Counted from the first letter of the stretch, positions 52,833-62,773 are shown. The stretch: DNA of 64,000 bases from CAYQQJ01 sp964419935 (GCA_964419935.1 CAYQQJ010000003.1:62001-126000); one strand, 5' to 3'. The notes: generated by a model not told the origin, from the sequence alone. Made by a program: numbers and translations.

Positions 52833-53984
52833 CTACTCGACGCGGTACGCCGTCAGCTTGCCGTTGTCACTCAGTACATACAAGGTATTGTCGATGCTGG
52901 TCAGCGGCGAACGAAAACCGCTGCCCGGTGGTTTGAGTCGCTGCGCGAAACTGCCGTCCTCCTGGTTCAGGACGTGAAGGTAGCCCTCGTCATCCACGGC
53001 AGCCACATAACCCTCGATGGCTGCAGGGCCGTTCACGCCCCGACGGATCAACTGGTCGTTCTCCCAGAGTATCGCACCCGAGGTGCCGCGGTAAGCGACC
53101 ACGCGTGAATCGTCCATCACGGCGTAAACCTTTTCATTGCCGTAAGCCAGGTCATGATAGGTGGATGCGTCCTGTTTCCAAACCAACCGGCCCGTACCCC
53201 GGCTGACCGCAACAATAGAGCCCTGATACGAAGCGCTGTAGACAAGCGCATCGACCAATAGTGGCGAACTGTCGATATCAACAATGCGGTCCAGATCACT
53301 GCTGCCCTGGGGCTGGCCAACCCGGACGTCCCAGTGGGAGACGCCGGTATCCGGGTCAAAATTCAGTAGCTGGCCATTGTCAAAGCCGATAAACAGCTGA
53401 TTGTTGGTGATCAAGGGGCGAGAGGTCGAGCGCAGTGTCAAAGTTGGCAAGGCGTGATCGTAGGACCAGCGGCGTTCGCCGGTCTCGGCATTGTATGCGA
53501 AGACGCGGCCATCAATGGTTTGCACAACCACAGTATCGCCATTGGTCTGCGGAGCCGCCAGCAATTCACTGCTGGCCTGAGCACGCCAGAGTTCCCGTCC
53601 ATCTTCCTGGCTCAGGGCAATCACTTCGGCATCATAGGTGCCAATCAGCACCAGATCGCCACCAGCGCCGACGGCACCCGATATCGGCGACTCGGTGTCA
53701 GTGGTCCAGAGTTTGTCGCCGGTCAGTCGATTGAGTGCGAAAACCCTGCCTTTATAGTCTGCGATGAATACACGATCTTCATCAAATGCCGGTACAAAGC
53801 GGGTATAGCGATCATCCTGACCTGAACCCACACCGGTGCTCCAGATTTTGTCCAGTTTCACCGTCGGTTCAAAATCCACCAATTCCGCCGGTTTCAGGAC
53901 GTCCTCGTCCTGAAACCAGGCGCAACCCGTGAGCGCAGACGTTAGAAGAACGATCACTAATCCTGCGCGAGTTGCATAACCCAT
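52833..53984 (-). CDS. bamB: Outer-membrane assembly lipoprotein BamB
   Basis: 383 residues from the ATG at 53984, which overlaps the yfgM stop (TGATG). Lipoprotein signal with lipobox LTGC at about 18-21. The mature part is an eight-bladed propeller of PQQ-like repeats (GRVFALNRLTGDKLWTTDTE, GRVFAYNAETGERRWSY, DGRELWRAQ). It is part of the BAM complex that inserts beta-barrel proteins in the outer membrane. Confidence 0.94.
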   Translation of the reverse strand: MGYATRAGLVIVLLTSALTGCAWFQDEDVLKPAELVDFEPTVKLDKIWSTGVGSGQDDRYTRFVPAFDEDRVFIADYKGRVFALNRLTGDKLWTTDTESPISGAVGAGGDLVLIGTYDAEVIALSQEDGRELWRAQASSELLAAPQTNGDTVVVQTIDGRVFAYNAETGERRWSYDHALPTLTLRSTSRPLITNNQLFIGFDNGQLLNFDPDTGVSHWDVRVGQPQGSSDLDRIVDIDSSPLLVDALVYSASYQGSIVAVSRGTGRLVWKQDASTYHDLAYGNEKVYAVMDDSRVVAYRGTSGAILWENDQLIRRGVNGPAAIEGYVAAVDDEGYLHVLNQEDGSFAQRLKPPGSGFRSPLTSIDNTLYVLSDNGKLTAYRVE

Positions 53985-54700
53985 CAAGCATCACCTTCTG
54001 TTTGTGCGTCCACCGGTGCCGGCGAATCAGACGCGGACGTCTCGGCTCCGGCGATACGGGTATTATCCAGCTTCAGTTGTACCAGTCCACTGCGTCCGTC
54101 TTGCGGCGCAAGGCTGGCCAGGGCCTGCTCATACGCGGTACGCGCGAGATCCAGCTGATTCTGCGCAACATGGATGTCTCCGCGTGCTTCGGCGTAGGCT
54201 GCGCGAAAACCATCTTCACGGTCGGCAAGCAGGGCCAGTGCCGCGTTGTGATCACCCGCCGCGGAAAGCACGCGTGCAAGACGCAGATTCGCCAACTTCG
54301 CCATGCTCGGATTGGCGGCCTCGCCAACCACCTGACGAAGATGCGCTTCGGCTTCGTCCAGGTTTCCGTCTTCCATTGCCAATTTACCCAGCAGCAATGC
54401 GGCAAAATTGGCGTACAGACTGCCACTTTGTTTCTCAATAATCTCTTCCGCCAGTAACTTGGCGGTTGCCTGCTGCTCGTCTGTAAGAGAAGCGCCAGGT
54501 GCGGATGTTGCGACAGCGACCAGCTCGGCGTATTGGCTCGATGCCTGCTCCGCCAGCTCTTGCTGCCTGTCCTGCCAGCTGTTCCAGCCAAACCAGCCGA
54601 TGATCGCAGCGAGGATCACCGCGACGGTCATTTTGCCGTTTTCTTTCCACCAACGTTTGACCGCTTCGATTTGTTCTTCTTCTGTTAAATGCGCTGCCAC
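53984..54700 (-). CDS. yfgM: YfgM-like TPR protein (SecYEG-associated)
   Basis: 238 residues from GTG 54700, preceded by GAGGAG; a longer frame to 54880 overlaps hisS and lacks a start signal. The N-terminus (MAAHLTEEEQIEAVKRWWKENG) is followed by a membrane helix at about 23-41, then a TPR-rich periplasmic domain (LAMEDGNLDEAEAHLRQVV, RLARVLSAAGDHNAALALL). It acts with the Sec translocon and periplasmic chaperones. It lies between hisS and bamB as in most gammaproteobacteria. Confidence 0.9.
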   Translation of the reverse strand: MAAHLTEEEQIEAVKRWWKENGKMTVAVILAAIIGWFGWNSWQDRQQELAEQASSQYAELVAVATSAPGASLTDEQQATAKLLAEEIIEKQSGSLYANFAALLLGKLAMEDGNLDEAEAHLRQVVGEAANPSMAKLANLRLARVLSAAGDHNAALALLADREDGFRAAYAEARGDIHVAQNQLDLARTAYEQALASLAPQDGRSGLVQLKLDNTRIAGAETSASDSPAPVDAQTEGDA

Positions 54701-54839
54701 CGTTAACTCCTCACGTATTTCATGTTGATTCAGATTTATTGCGCCTTCGCGCACTTGTTTATATTGCTGTTTTAGCGTGTTTTTCGTTATTCCGAAGATG
54801 GGCCGCTCGTGGCCAGCGTCTCCGGCTGAAATAAAGTGC

Positions 54840-56120
54840 TCAATCCGCCTTGAGCAATTCCGCCAGCGCCGATTGTGCAACAGTCACCTGCTCTTCGCCA
54901 CTGCGAAGATATTTCACCGTCACTTCCCCTCGCGCCACTTCATCTTCGCCCAATATCAGGGCCACCGCCGCACCGCTTTTATCCGCCTTTTTCATCTGGC
55001 TCTTGAAGCTGCCGCCACCACAGTGGGTGACCAGCCGCAGGAACGGCAGTTCGCCGCGAAGCGTTTCCGCCAGTGCCATGGCCTGGGGTAGAACATCCCC
55101 CATCACCGTGAGATAGACATCCGTTGACTGATCCAGCCCGCCGGGAATCAGGTCAAGCTCCTGCAGCAAAAGCACCAGGCGCTCCACGCCCATACCGAAA
55201 CCAATCGCCGGGGTTGGTTTGCCGCCGAGCTGCTCGACCAGTCCGTCGTAACGGCCTCCGGCACACACAGTACCCTGGGCTCCCAGCTTGTCCGTTACCC
55301 ATTCGAACACGGTGTTGCTGTAATAGTCCAAGCCCCGCACCAGGCGCGGGTTGATGTCAAAGCCGACGTTTGCCGCCGACAACAGGGCCTGCAGCTGCGC
55401 AAAGTGCGCGTTGGACTCTTCATCCAGATAATCCGCCAGCACTGGCGCACCGTTGAGCAAAGTCTGCATGTCCGGATTCTTGCTGTCGAGTATGCGCAAG
55501 GGGTTGGTGTGCAAACGCCGCTGGCTGTCTTCATCCAGGAGGTCCTGGTGCTGGCTCAAATATTCCACGAGAGCGGCGCGATAGCTAGCGCGTGCAGCCG
55601 GCGTTCCCAGCGTGTTGAGCTGCAGAGTGACCGCCTGATCCACGCCCAACTCACGCCACAGGCGTGCCGTCATGAGCAGCAGCTCGGCGTCGATATCCGG
55701 GCCGGCCATACCGAAGGTTTCCACGCCTATTTGATGAAACTGGCGCAGCCGGCCTTTCTGCGGTCGTTCATAGCGAAACATGGGGCCGCAGTACCACAGG
55801 CGCTGTGTTTGGTTGTACAGCAGGCCATGTTGTTCACAGGCGCGCACACAGCTGGCGGTGCCTTCCGGGCGCAGGGTAATACTCTCGTCATTGCGATCAC
55901 GAAAAGTGTACATTTCCTTCTCGACGATATCGGTGACTTCGCCGATGGAGCGTTTGAACAGCTCGGTTTGCTCTACCAGAGGGAAGCGTATTTCTTGATA
56001 GCCGTAGCGCGTCAGCACATCGGCGACGGTACTTTCCACGTACTGCCAGACGGCGGAGTCCCCAGGTAAAAGGTCGTTCATCCCGCGCAGGGCTTGAATC
56101 TTCTTCAATGTTCTTCTCAC
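54840..56120 (-). CDS. hisS: Histidyl-tRNA synthetase
   Basis: 426 residues. Class II motifs: IQALRGMNDLLP at the start, motif 2 MFRYERPQKGRLRQFHQIGVE, histidine motifs LVRGLDYYSNTVFEW and GGRYDGLVEQLGG, motif 3 GFGMGVERL, and an anticodon-binding domain after about 325. The start is GTG 56120; a TTG four codons in, after AGAAGAA, is a fair alternative. It lies 25 bases after ispG. Confidence 0.95.
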   Translation of the reverse strand: MRRTLKKIQALRGMNDLLPGDSAVWQYVESTVADVLTRYGYQEIRFPLVEQTELFKRSIGEVTDIVEKEMYTFRDRNDESITLRPEGTASCVRACEQHGLLYNQTQRLWYCGPMFRYERPQKGRLRQFHQIGVETFGMAGPDIDAELLLMTARLWRELGVDQAVTLQLNTLGTPAARASYRAALVEYLSQHQDLLDEDSQRRLHTNPLRILDSKNPDMQTLLNGAPVLADYLDEESNAHFAQLQALLSAANVGFDINPRLVRGLDYYSNTVFEWVTDKLGAQGTVCAGGRYDGLVEQLGGKPTPAIGFGMGVERLVLLLQELDLIPGGLDQSTDVYLTVMGDVLPQAMALAETLRGELPFLRLVTHCGGGSFKSQMKKADKSGAAVALILGEDEVARGEVTVKYLRSGEEQVTVAQSALAELLKAD

Positions 56121-56145
56121 AAATGGCGCAGCTGCGCTTTGAATG

Positions 56146-57270
56146 TCAGGCTTTGGCGATCAGGTCTTTTTCCTGCTCCGCCAGTTGTTCGCTTTTCGCT
56201 TGCGCCTTGGCGCGAATCAGGCGTTCCAAGTCATCCACCAGGTTGTCCTGATCCAGTTTTTGGCTCGGGGTTCCGTCCACGTACACCAGGTTGCGGGGTG
56301 TGGCACCGGCCAGGCCGATATCTGCCTCGCGTGCTTCGCCGGGACCATTAACGACGCAGCCAATTACGGCCACGTCCATGGGTACAGTCACGTCTTCGAG
56401 ACGCATCTCCAGTTCGTTCATGGTTTTCACCACATCGAAGTTCTGCCGTGAGCAGCTGGGGCAGGCAATAAAGTTGATGCCCTTGGAGCGCAGTTTCAGG
56501 CTTTTGAGAATATCCCAGCCAACTTTCACCTCTTCCACCGGGTCCGCCGCCAACGAGACGCGCAGGGTATCGCCAATGCCGTCCATCAGCAACATGCCGA
56601 GGCCCACCGATGACTTTACGGTGCCGGAACGCAAACCGCCCGCTTCAGTGATACCCAGGTGCAAAGGCTGGTCGATACGCGAGGCCAGTTTGCGATAGGC
56701 GGCAACCGCCATGAACACGTCCGACGCCTTGACGCTGACTTTGAAATCGTAAAAATTGAGCTTGTCGAGAATATCCACATGGCGCATGGCGGATTCAACC
56801 AGGGCATCCGGTGTGGGCTCGCCGTATTTCTTTTGCAGATCCTTTTCCAGGGAACCGGCGTTGACACCAATGCGGATGGGGATGTTGAGGTCTCGCGCCT
56901 TGTCCACCACCGCCTGAATACGCTTCTCCCGACCGATATTGCCCGGGTTGATACGCAGGCAGTCCACTCCCAGATCCGCTACACGCAAAGCGATGCGGTA
57001 GTCAAAGTGGATGTCCGCCACCAACGGGAGATTCACCTGCCGGCGAATTTCGCCAAAGGCATCCGCCGCTTCCATGGACGGCACAGAGACGCGCACAATG
57101 TCCGCACCCGCTCGCTCCAGGCGCTGAATTTGCGCCACGGTGGCTGCCACATCAGTGGTTTCCGTGTTGGTCATACTCTGTACGCTGATGGGCGCGTCGC
57201 CGCCCACCGGGACATTACCCACCATGATTTGGCGGGATTTGCGTCGCTTTATCGGCGATTCAAAATGCAT
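56146..57270 (-). CDS. ispG: 4-Hydroxy-3-methylbut-2-enyl diphosphate synthase IspG
   Basis: 374 residues. Iron-sulfur enzyme of the MEP isoprenoid path, converting MEcPP to HMBPP. N-terminal TIM barrel with VPVGGDAPISVQSMTNT (19-35) and LRINPGNIG. The C-terminal 4Fe-4S ligands are in CPSCSRQ and VIGCVVNGPGEA. It begins 136 bases after rodZ, in the conserved order rodZ-ispG-hisS. Confidence 0.96.
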   Translation of the reverse strand: MHFESPIKRRKSRQIMVGNVPVGGDAPISVQSMTNTETTDVAATVAQIQRLERAGADIVRVSVPSMEAADAFGEIRRQVNLPLVADIHFDYRIALRVADLGVDCLRINPGNIGREKRIQAVVDKARDLNIPIRIGVNAGSLEKDLQKKYGEPTPDALVESAMRHVDILDKLNFYDFKVSVKASDVFMAVAAYRKLASRIDQPLHLGITEAGGLRSGTVKSSVGLGMLLMDGIGDTLRVSLAADPVEEVKVGWDILKSLKLRSKGINFIACPSCSRQNFDVVKTMNELEMRLEDVTVPMDVAVIGCVVNGPGEAREADIGLAGATPRNLVYVDGTPSQKLDQDNLVDDLERLIRAKAQAKSEQLAEQEKDLIAKA

Positions 57271-57406
57271 AATTCATTTAACCTTGGATGGATCACCCAC
57301 AAAAACGGAAAACCGCGGCTTTACGCTATACCCGAAGTGGCGCTGCCCACGGTCAGATACCGACGATTCGGTCGAAGTCTTCGGCCGCGATGCCGCCGAT
57401 TGTACG

Positions 57407-58426
57407 CTATGGACCGACGTTCAGGCGCAGCGTGTCGCGATTGGGGCCAGGATCGGTACTTTGCAATTGACCGTTGACCAACAGCGTGACTGCTCGGGCA
57501 TTGCCAAGCATGATTTTGAATGGTGCCTGCCCCGAAAGGTGCAGATTATCGCCTGCCTGCTGCAACTGAGCAAACAGTTCATTGCCGGTCGCATCACTCA
57601 CTTCAACCCAGCAGTCGTCGGAAAATGTCATGGTCATGGTATCCACGGCCACCGGCTCTGTTACGGGCTCTTCAATTTCGTCCGGTGGCGTCTCAGGCTG
57701 TACCTGTGCGCTGGCATTGGACGGCCTGTTCGCGGGCTGTGGAGATATAGCTTCGGTCGGTTGGCCAGTCTCCAAAGGCTCCGGCAACGCGCTTTCCTGT
57801 ACATCATCGGTGGAACCGGAATCGTCCGCCGGTTCCGGCGTCGCCTCCTCGGTTTCATTCAGTGTTTCGTTCAGCGTTCCGTCCGAGAGCTCACTGGCCG
57901 GCTGTTGGCTTTCCGTTTCACCGAGTTTCTGTTGCTGCACGGCATCAACCGGTTTTGCTTGTTCGTCGGATTTGGAGCCGCTGAACCAGAGAGCGGCGAG
58001 TACCCAGACCACCAGCAAGCCCACCACAATCCACAACAGTGGCAGGCGTTTCGCCGGTGACGGGCGAGCGTCCCGGGACTCCTCCTCGCGGGGTGCGCCG
58101 GAAGGATCGGCTCCATTAACGGTTTGCTGACCAGTATCGGTATAAACCGTCTGCCCCACCCGTGCTTCAAAGGCGCGCACCAAATCATCGGCATCACTTC
58201 CGAGCCACTTGGCGTATTTGCGAATGTAACCTACGACGAAGGTGTGAGCGCCAACACGGTCATATTCATCCGCTTCCAATGCCATCAGGCGGGAACGGGT
58301 AATGCGCGTATCCGTCGAAACCTGTTCAATGCTGTGTCCCCCGGCTTCGCGCTGGGCTTTCAAGGTCGCGCCAGGCCCAGCTACCGCAGGATCGGGTTCA
58401 TTTTCGATTTCTGATTCCACAGACAT
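57407..58426 (-). CDS. rodZ: RodZ-like cytoskeletal helix-turn-helix protein
   Basis: 339 residues from the ATG at 58426; GTG 58441 overlapping pilF is an alternative. The N-terminal HTH (LKAQREAGGHSIEQVSTDTR to YDRVGAHTFVVGYIRKYAKW, about 23-80) contacts MreB. One membrane helix is at about 126-146. An acidic, Pro/Ser/Glu-rich linker of roughly 110 residues leads to a C-terminal beta domain (MTMTFSDDCWVEVSDATGNE). It sets rod shape with MreB. Confidence 0.88.
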   Translation of the reverse strand: MSVESEIENEPDPAVAGPGATLKAQREAGGHSIEQVSTDTRITRSRLMALEADEYDRVGAHTFVVGYIRKYAKWLGSDADDLVRAFEARVGQTVYTDTGQQTVNGADPSGAPREEESRDARPSPAKRLPLLWIVVGLLVVWVLAALWFSGSKSDEQAKPVDAVQQQKLGETESQQPASELSDGTLNETLNETEEATPEPADDSGSTDDVQESALPEPLETGQPTEAISPQPANRPSNASAQVQPETPPDEIEEPVTEPVAVDTMTMTFSDDCWVEVSDATGNELFAQLQQAGDNLHLSGQAPFKIMLGNARAVTLLVNGQLQSTDPGPNRDTLRLNVGP

Positions 58427-58437
58427 AGCGGCATTTC

Positions 58438-59238
58438 TCACTGACCGATTAAACGTTTATATTCCAGATACTCTTTCGAATACGGGTGCATGTTGCGCAG
58501 CGCAACGGCGTAACTTGCCTCCTTGTCTTCATTGCCAAAAATTCTCTCGATTCGTATGCCGAGCCACAGGCTGCGTGGTGTGTGACGGGCCAGCCGCGCA
58601 AAACCATCCAAGTAGGCTTTGGCCTGAGGGTAGTTGCGTTCCGCAAAATAGATTTCCGCCAGCTCCAGCATGGCCTCGGCCTGGCGCTTGTCAAGATTGA
58701 CCGCGTGCTCGAACGCGGCTTTGGCGCGTTCAGGCTTGTCTAGTTTCACGGCCGTGCGCCCGACATATAACAAAGCAGTGGAGCGGCTGGGGTAGTTATT
58801 ATCGCGGGCGGCGGTCTCGAACTGCTCGAACGCCTCCTCGTAACGCTCCCGCTCGAAAAGAAAACGGCCGTAGGCCAGGTTGGTACTGCTTTCGGAAATC
58901 GTGGAATTGCCACGGAGAGCCTTGCGAAACGCGGATTCGGCCGCTTCCAGCTCGCCGTTGAGCTGATGCAAAATGGCCATCCCCTGCCAGGCCTCGGCGG
59001 AGTCATCGTCGAGCTCCAGTGCGCGGTTGAAGTGCCTGCGCGCGGCATCGCGATTGTCCTGCTGTAAGTAGCTCATACCGGTGCGGAGGTGGATACCCAG
59101 CGCTTTGTCTTCATTAACCTCGCGATTGGGGCCAGTTGTGGTGGTCACGCAGGCACTTAAACCGAGTACCAGTAGCAACAACGCCAACACTCGAGCCATG
59201 GCACCTGTCGCGGCCAGTTTCACAAATAGCTTGTTCAT
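58438..59238 (-). CDS. pilF: Type IV pilus biogenesis lipoprotein PilF/PilW
   Basis: 266 residues. Lipoprotein signal with lipobox LSAC near 27-30, then about six TPR units (LRTGMSYLQQDNRDAARRHF, AILHQLNGELEAAESAF, LLYVGRTAVKLDKPERA). It is the pilotin that brings the type IV pilus secretin to the outer membrane. The order rlmN-pilF-rodZ-ispG is conserved in gammaproteobacteria. Its partner pili here may be a Pil system outside the window rather than MSHA. Confidence 0.9.
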   Translation of the reverse strand: MNKLFVKLAATGAMARVLALLLLVLGLSACVTTTTGPNREVNEDKALGIHLRTGMSYLQQDNRDAARRHFNRALELDDDSAEAWQGMAILHQLNGELEAAESAFRKALRGNSTISESSTNLAYGRFLFERERYEEAFEQFETAARDNNYPSRSTALLYVGRTAVKLDKPERAKAAFEHAVNLDKRQAEAMLELAEIYFAERNYPQAKAYLDGFARLARHTPRSLWLGIRIERIFGNEDKEASYAVALRNMHPYSKEYLEYKRLIGQ

Positions 59239-59272
59239 CAGCTCTCCAGGTCGATTATTCTAAACGGCTGTT

Positions 59273-60481
59273 TTATGGAGCAATCAGGCGGACAACATCC
59301 ACGTCGGCAGTAGCAGCCTGCGCGCGATAGCGCTCACTGCGTCGGGTGCGGTCGTTAACCTGACCAGCCAGCTGACCGCAGGCGGCGGCAATGTCATCAC
59401 CGCGGGTTGTGCGCACCGTGGTTGTATACCCCGCATCGATCAAAATTTGCTGAAACCGGCGCAGCGCAGTATTGCTAACGCGCTTATAATTGACCAATGC
59501 AAATGGATTGAAGGGGATGAGGTTAATCTTTACCGGCACATCCTTCAAGAGCGCTGCCAGCTCATGAGCGTGGTGCGGGCGGTCGTTTACCTGGTCGATC
59601 AAGGTGTATTCGATGGTCAGTTTGCGCCGCACGTCAGGTAGGCCTTCAATGTAACGCTTGGCTGAATCCAGCAGCATAGCGATCGGGTACTTCTTGTTGA
59701 TTGGCACCAGCTCGTTACGCAACTCGTCGTTCGGGGCGTGCAGGGAAATCGCCAGACAGGCATCCGTATGCGCGCCAAGCTTGTCCAGAGCCGGCACCAC
59801 ACCGGATGTGCTCAGGGTGACGCGGCGCTTGGATATACCATAGCAGTTGTCGTGCATCATGATATCCATAGCAGCCACGACGTTGTCGAAATTGAGCAGT
59901 GGTTCACCCATACCCATAAAAACGACATTGGTGACCTTCCGGGGCCCACCCTCAACCAGCTGACCAAAGGACTTGGCCGCCAGCCATACTTGGCCAATGA
60001 TTTCAGCCGTGGTCAGGTCCCGATTGAAACCCTGCTTGCCGGTTGCGCAAAAGCTGCAGTCCAGCGAGCACCCAACCTGAGAGGAGACGCACAGGGTACC
60101 GCGTTCGCCATCGGGGATGAACACGGTCTCGATGGCGTTGCCACCACCGGCTTCCATGAGGAACTTGCGGGTGCCATCCGCCGAATCCCACTGCTGGGTG
60201 ACCACGGGTGGCCGTACTTCAGCCACCCGGGACAGTTTATCCCGCAGCGCCTTGCTGATATTGCTCATTTGCTGAAAGTCGGTTTCGCCACGCTGGTGAA
60301 TCCACTTCAGCACCTGAGTGGCGCGAAAGCGCTTCTCACCGATGGAGTCAAAGAACTGCTCAAGCCCCGCCTGGGTGAGCCCCAGCAGGTTGATACGCTG
60401 ATTGGCTGATTCCGAAGAACCCTCCTGCGCGCCTGCCTGGCCCACCAGCTCGTGATTAAGTGGCTCCGGTGCTTGTGTCAT
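59273..60481 (-). CDS. rlmN: Dual-specificity RNA methyltransferase RlmN
   Basis: 402 residues from the ATG at 60481 (GAGG upstream); relatives start near LLGLTQAGLEQFF, so the N-terminal 25 residues are an extension. Radical-SAM motif CSLDCSFC followed by ATGKQGFNRDL, and the second catalytic cysteine in IAAACGQLAGQ. It methylates C2 of A2503 in 23S rRNA and A37 of some tRNAs. Confidence 0.95.
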   Translation of the reverse strand: MTQAPEPLNHELVGQAGAQEGSSESANQRINLLGLTQAGLEQFFDSIGEKRFRATQVLKWIHQRGETDFQQMSNISKALRDKLSRVAEVRPPVVTQQWDSADGTRKFLMEAGGGNAIETVFIPDGERGTLCVSSQVGCSLDCSFCATGKQGFNRDLTTAEIIGQVWLAAKSFGQLVEGGPRKVTNVVFMGMGEPLLNFDNVVAAMDIMMHDNCYGISKRRVTLSTSGVVPALDKLGAHTDACLAISLHAPNDELRNELVPINKKYPIAMLLDSAKRYIEGLPDVRRKLTIEYTLIDQVNDRPHHAHELAALLKDVPVKINLIPFNPFALVNYKRVSNTALRRFQQILIDAGYTTTVRTTRGDDIAAACGQLAGQVNDRTRRSERYRAQAATADVDVVRLIAP

Positions 60482-60529
60482 AAGTACCTCAATCGGATAT
60501 TTGTCACGCATTCCTGGGGAACGGTCGAC

Positions 60530-60955
60530 TTAACGTGAGCAGATCTCGTTGTCGTCGAAGAAGAACGCGATCTCCCGAGCCGCTGATGCTGCGGAGTCTG
60601 ACCCATGAACGGCATTGGCGTCGATGGCATCGGCGAAATCAGCGCGAATAGTGCCCGCAGCCGCTTCTTTGGGGTTGGTAGCGCCCATCAGGTCGCGGTT
60701 CTGACCAATGGCATTTTCACCTTCCAGGACCTGTACAACCACAGGGCCAGACGTCATAAAAGTCACCAGATCATTGAAAAATGGACGACCTTCATGTTCA
60801 GCATAAAACCCCTGCGCCTGCTCGGTGCTCAACTGTTGCAGCTTGGCCGCCACAATTTTCAGGCCTGCCTTTTCGAATCGGCTCATGATTTCGCCGATAA
60901 CATTCTTGGCAACTGCGTCGGGCTTGATGATGGACAGAGTACGTTCTACCGCCAT
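60530..60955 (-). CDS. ndk: Nucleoside diphosphate kinase
   Basis: 141 residues. ERTLSIIKPDAVAKNVIG at the start, PFFNDLVTFMTSGPVVVQVLEG in the middle and NAVHGSDSAASAAREIAFFF with the phosphorylated histidine near 117. It balances NTP pools. GGAG lies 8 bases before the ATG. It is first in the ndk-rlmN-pilF order. The 205-base gap to sufE (60956-61160) shows no gene. Confidence 0.97.
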   Translation of the reverse strand: MAVERTLSIIKPDAVAKNVIGEIMSRFEKAGLKIVAAKLQQLSTEQAQGFYAEHEGRPFFNDLVTFMTSGPVVVQVLEGENAIGQNRDLMGATNPKEAAAGTIRADFADAIDANAVHGSDSAASAAREIAFFFDDNEICSR

Positions 60956-61160
60956 TGGTGGTCTCCAGATGATGAATATAGGGTTTGTGAATCGGGGGTT
61001 ATGGAACGGCTGTGGACAAACCAGGCGCCCCAGGCAAGCCCCCTACCGTAAAACCGGACGATTATACGTGGGATTGGGGCGGGTGTGTAGTTTTTGGCCA
61101 GAGTTGTTGCGGCATGTGCAGGGTGGCTGCCCACCACATAGTGCAGTTGAGCGCAGCTAT

Positions 61161-61610
61161 TTACTTACTGGCAATCGCCTGGATTCTTTTCACCATCGCG
61201 CGCAAACCATTGCCTCGCGTGGGGCTCAGGTGTTTGAGCAGACCGAGCTGGTCGAAATAGGCCTCAATATCGAACTCCAGCACCTGTTGGGGTGATTTGC
61301 CGTTGTAGGCGGCGAGTACCACACCGAGCAGCCCCTTGACGATGAACGCATCGCTGTCGGCTTCGAACCAGAGTTGTCCGTTTTCGAAGGCGCTGTCGAT
61401 CCAGACCTGGCTCTGGCAACCGCGGACGATGTGTTCGTCATTTTTCTTAGCCTCATCCATGGGCGGCAGTTCTTTACCGAGATCGATGATGTACTTGTAG
61501 CGGTCCTCCCAGCTGTCGAAAAAACCGAGGGTATCAACAATATCTTCTACGGTGATCTCGGTGCCGAAGGGACTGCGGGCGGCCGGCGTGGTTGCGGTCT
61601 TGGGTGTCAT
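61161..61610 (-). CDS. sufE: Cysteine desulfuration protein SufE
   Basis: 149 residues from the ATG at 61610; GTG 61664 is an alternative. Family blocks: VDTLGFFDSWEDRYKYIIDLG, the sulfur-accepting cysteine in VRGCQSQVWI, and FIVKGLLGVVLAAYNGKSP. It takes persulfide sulfur from SufS. It is the last gene of the SUF set on this strand, 164 bases after sufT, and may have its own promoter. Confidence 0.93.
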   Translation of the reverse strand: MTPKTATTPAARSPFGTEITVEDIVDTLGFFDSWEDRYKYIIDLGKELPPMDEAKKNDEHIVRGCQSQVWIDSAFENGQLWFEADSDAFIVKGLLGVVLAAYNGKSPQQVLEFDIEAYFDQLGLLKHLSPTRGNGLRAMVKRIQAIASK

Positions 61611-61774
61611 GAAAAAAGGGGTCCCGATGGATTGAAGGTCAACAGGAGGCTGTCGTGATGTCACTCAAGGTGACCGGTGAACAAGTATGATAGCAGACCG
61701 GACATCATCCGGTTCTGCTGTGTGTCGTGGCTCTGTGTGATAGCCGTCACCTAACAGGCTAAGGTAGCGATCGG

Positions 61775-62311
61775 CTAAAAAAACATTCCCGTTTCCAGCT
61801 GAGCTTCCTCGGACATCATTTCCCGGTGCCATGGCGGGTCAAAAACCAGCTCAACCTTGACCTCCTCCACATTGGGCACTTGAGCTACGCGATACTCCAC
61901 GTCACCCACCAAAACGGGGCCCATGCCACAACCGGGCGCGGTCAATGTCATATCGATAGTCACCAATTTGTTCGCCTGGTCAATATCGAGTTTATAGATG
62001 AGTCCGAGACTTTTCAGGTTGACCGGAATTTCGGGGTCATAAACGGTTTCCAGTGCCTGCCACACCTGGTCTTCATGGATGGCGCCATCACCGTAATCTT
62101 CGAATTCCAGCACTTGCTTTTCCAACCCCAGCGCATCGGCGTCTGTGCCGTCTACCCGCACCATATTGCCGTTGTAGACCAGGGTGTAATTTCCACCGAG
62201 CGACTGGGTGATGGTGACAAACGTGTGGGCAGGAATGGTAACAGGGTCGCCAACGGGCACCAGACGCGCCGGGCAATCCCGCACTGTGCTGACCATTCGT
62301 TGTTCGGACAT
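61775..62311 (-). CDS. sufT: Iron-sulfur assembly protein SufT (MIP18/DUF59)
   Basis: 178 residues. The C-terminal half is the MIP18 domain: VWQALETVYDPEIPVNLKSLGLIY, then DMTLTAPGCGMGPVL with the reactive cysteine. The N-terminal part (CPARLVPVGDPVTIPAHTFVTITQSLGGNYTL) is typical of the SufT subfamily. It helps maturation of iron-sulfur proteins. It lies 26 bases after sufA. Confidence 0.92.
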   Translation of the reverse strand: MSEQRMVSTVRDCPARLVPVGDPVTIPAHTFVTITQSLGGNYTLVYNGNMVRVDGTDADALGLEKQVLEFEDYGDGAIHEDQVWQALETVYDPEIPVNLKSLGLIYKLDIDQANKLVTIDMTLTAPGCGMGPVLVGDVEYRVAQVPNVEEVKVELVFDPPWHREMMSEEAQLETGMFF

Positions 62312-62337
62312 AATCGTTGCTCTTCTAACGCTGCTAT

Positions 62338-62688
62338 TTAAATGCTGAAGCTTTCACCACAACCACAGGCATCTTTCACGTTGGGGTTGTTGATTTTAAG
62401 CGTCTGGTTCAGGCCTTCCTTGGTGTAATCGATAACCGTGCCTCGTAATGCCGGCACATCCGCGGGGTTGATGAAAATATTCACGCCGTTTTCCAGGGTC
62501 ATGTGAACATCGTCAGCCTGAGGCGCCTCCACTTCATCAATCACGTATTTGAATCCGGTACAGCCACTTTTCTTGAGGCTGATACGCACCGCCGCGCCGC
62601 CTTTTTTCTCCAGTTGTTTACTGAAATGTAAAGCAGCCGCCGGCGTAATCGAAATGGTATCGCTAAAACTGAATGTCTCTACGCTCAT
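62338..62688 (-). CDS. sufA: Iron-sulfur carrier SufA (HesB/IscA family)
   Basis: 116 residues. A-type carrier with the three conserved cysteines in KKSGCTGFKY and CGCGESF at the C-terminus. It passes assembled clusters from the SufBCD scaffold to apo-proteins. The start at 62688 follows AGGTAG. It lies between sufS and sufT on the minus strand; a 301-base gap to sufS contains hairpin element D. Confidence 0.9.
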   Translation of the reverse strand: MSVETFSFSDTISITPAAALHFSKQLEKKGGAAVRISLKKSGCTGFKYVIDEVEAPQADDVHMTLENGVNIFINPADVPALRGTVIDYTKEGLNQTLKINNPNVKDACGCGESFSI

Positions 62689-62773
62689 GTTTACTACCTG
62701 CTTTGATAACTCAATTTTCCGAGTTGGGTTACAGCTTATTATGTGCTGAAGTTGAGCACTTCGTAAGCAAGGT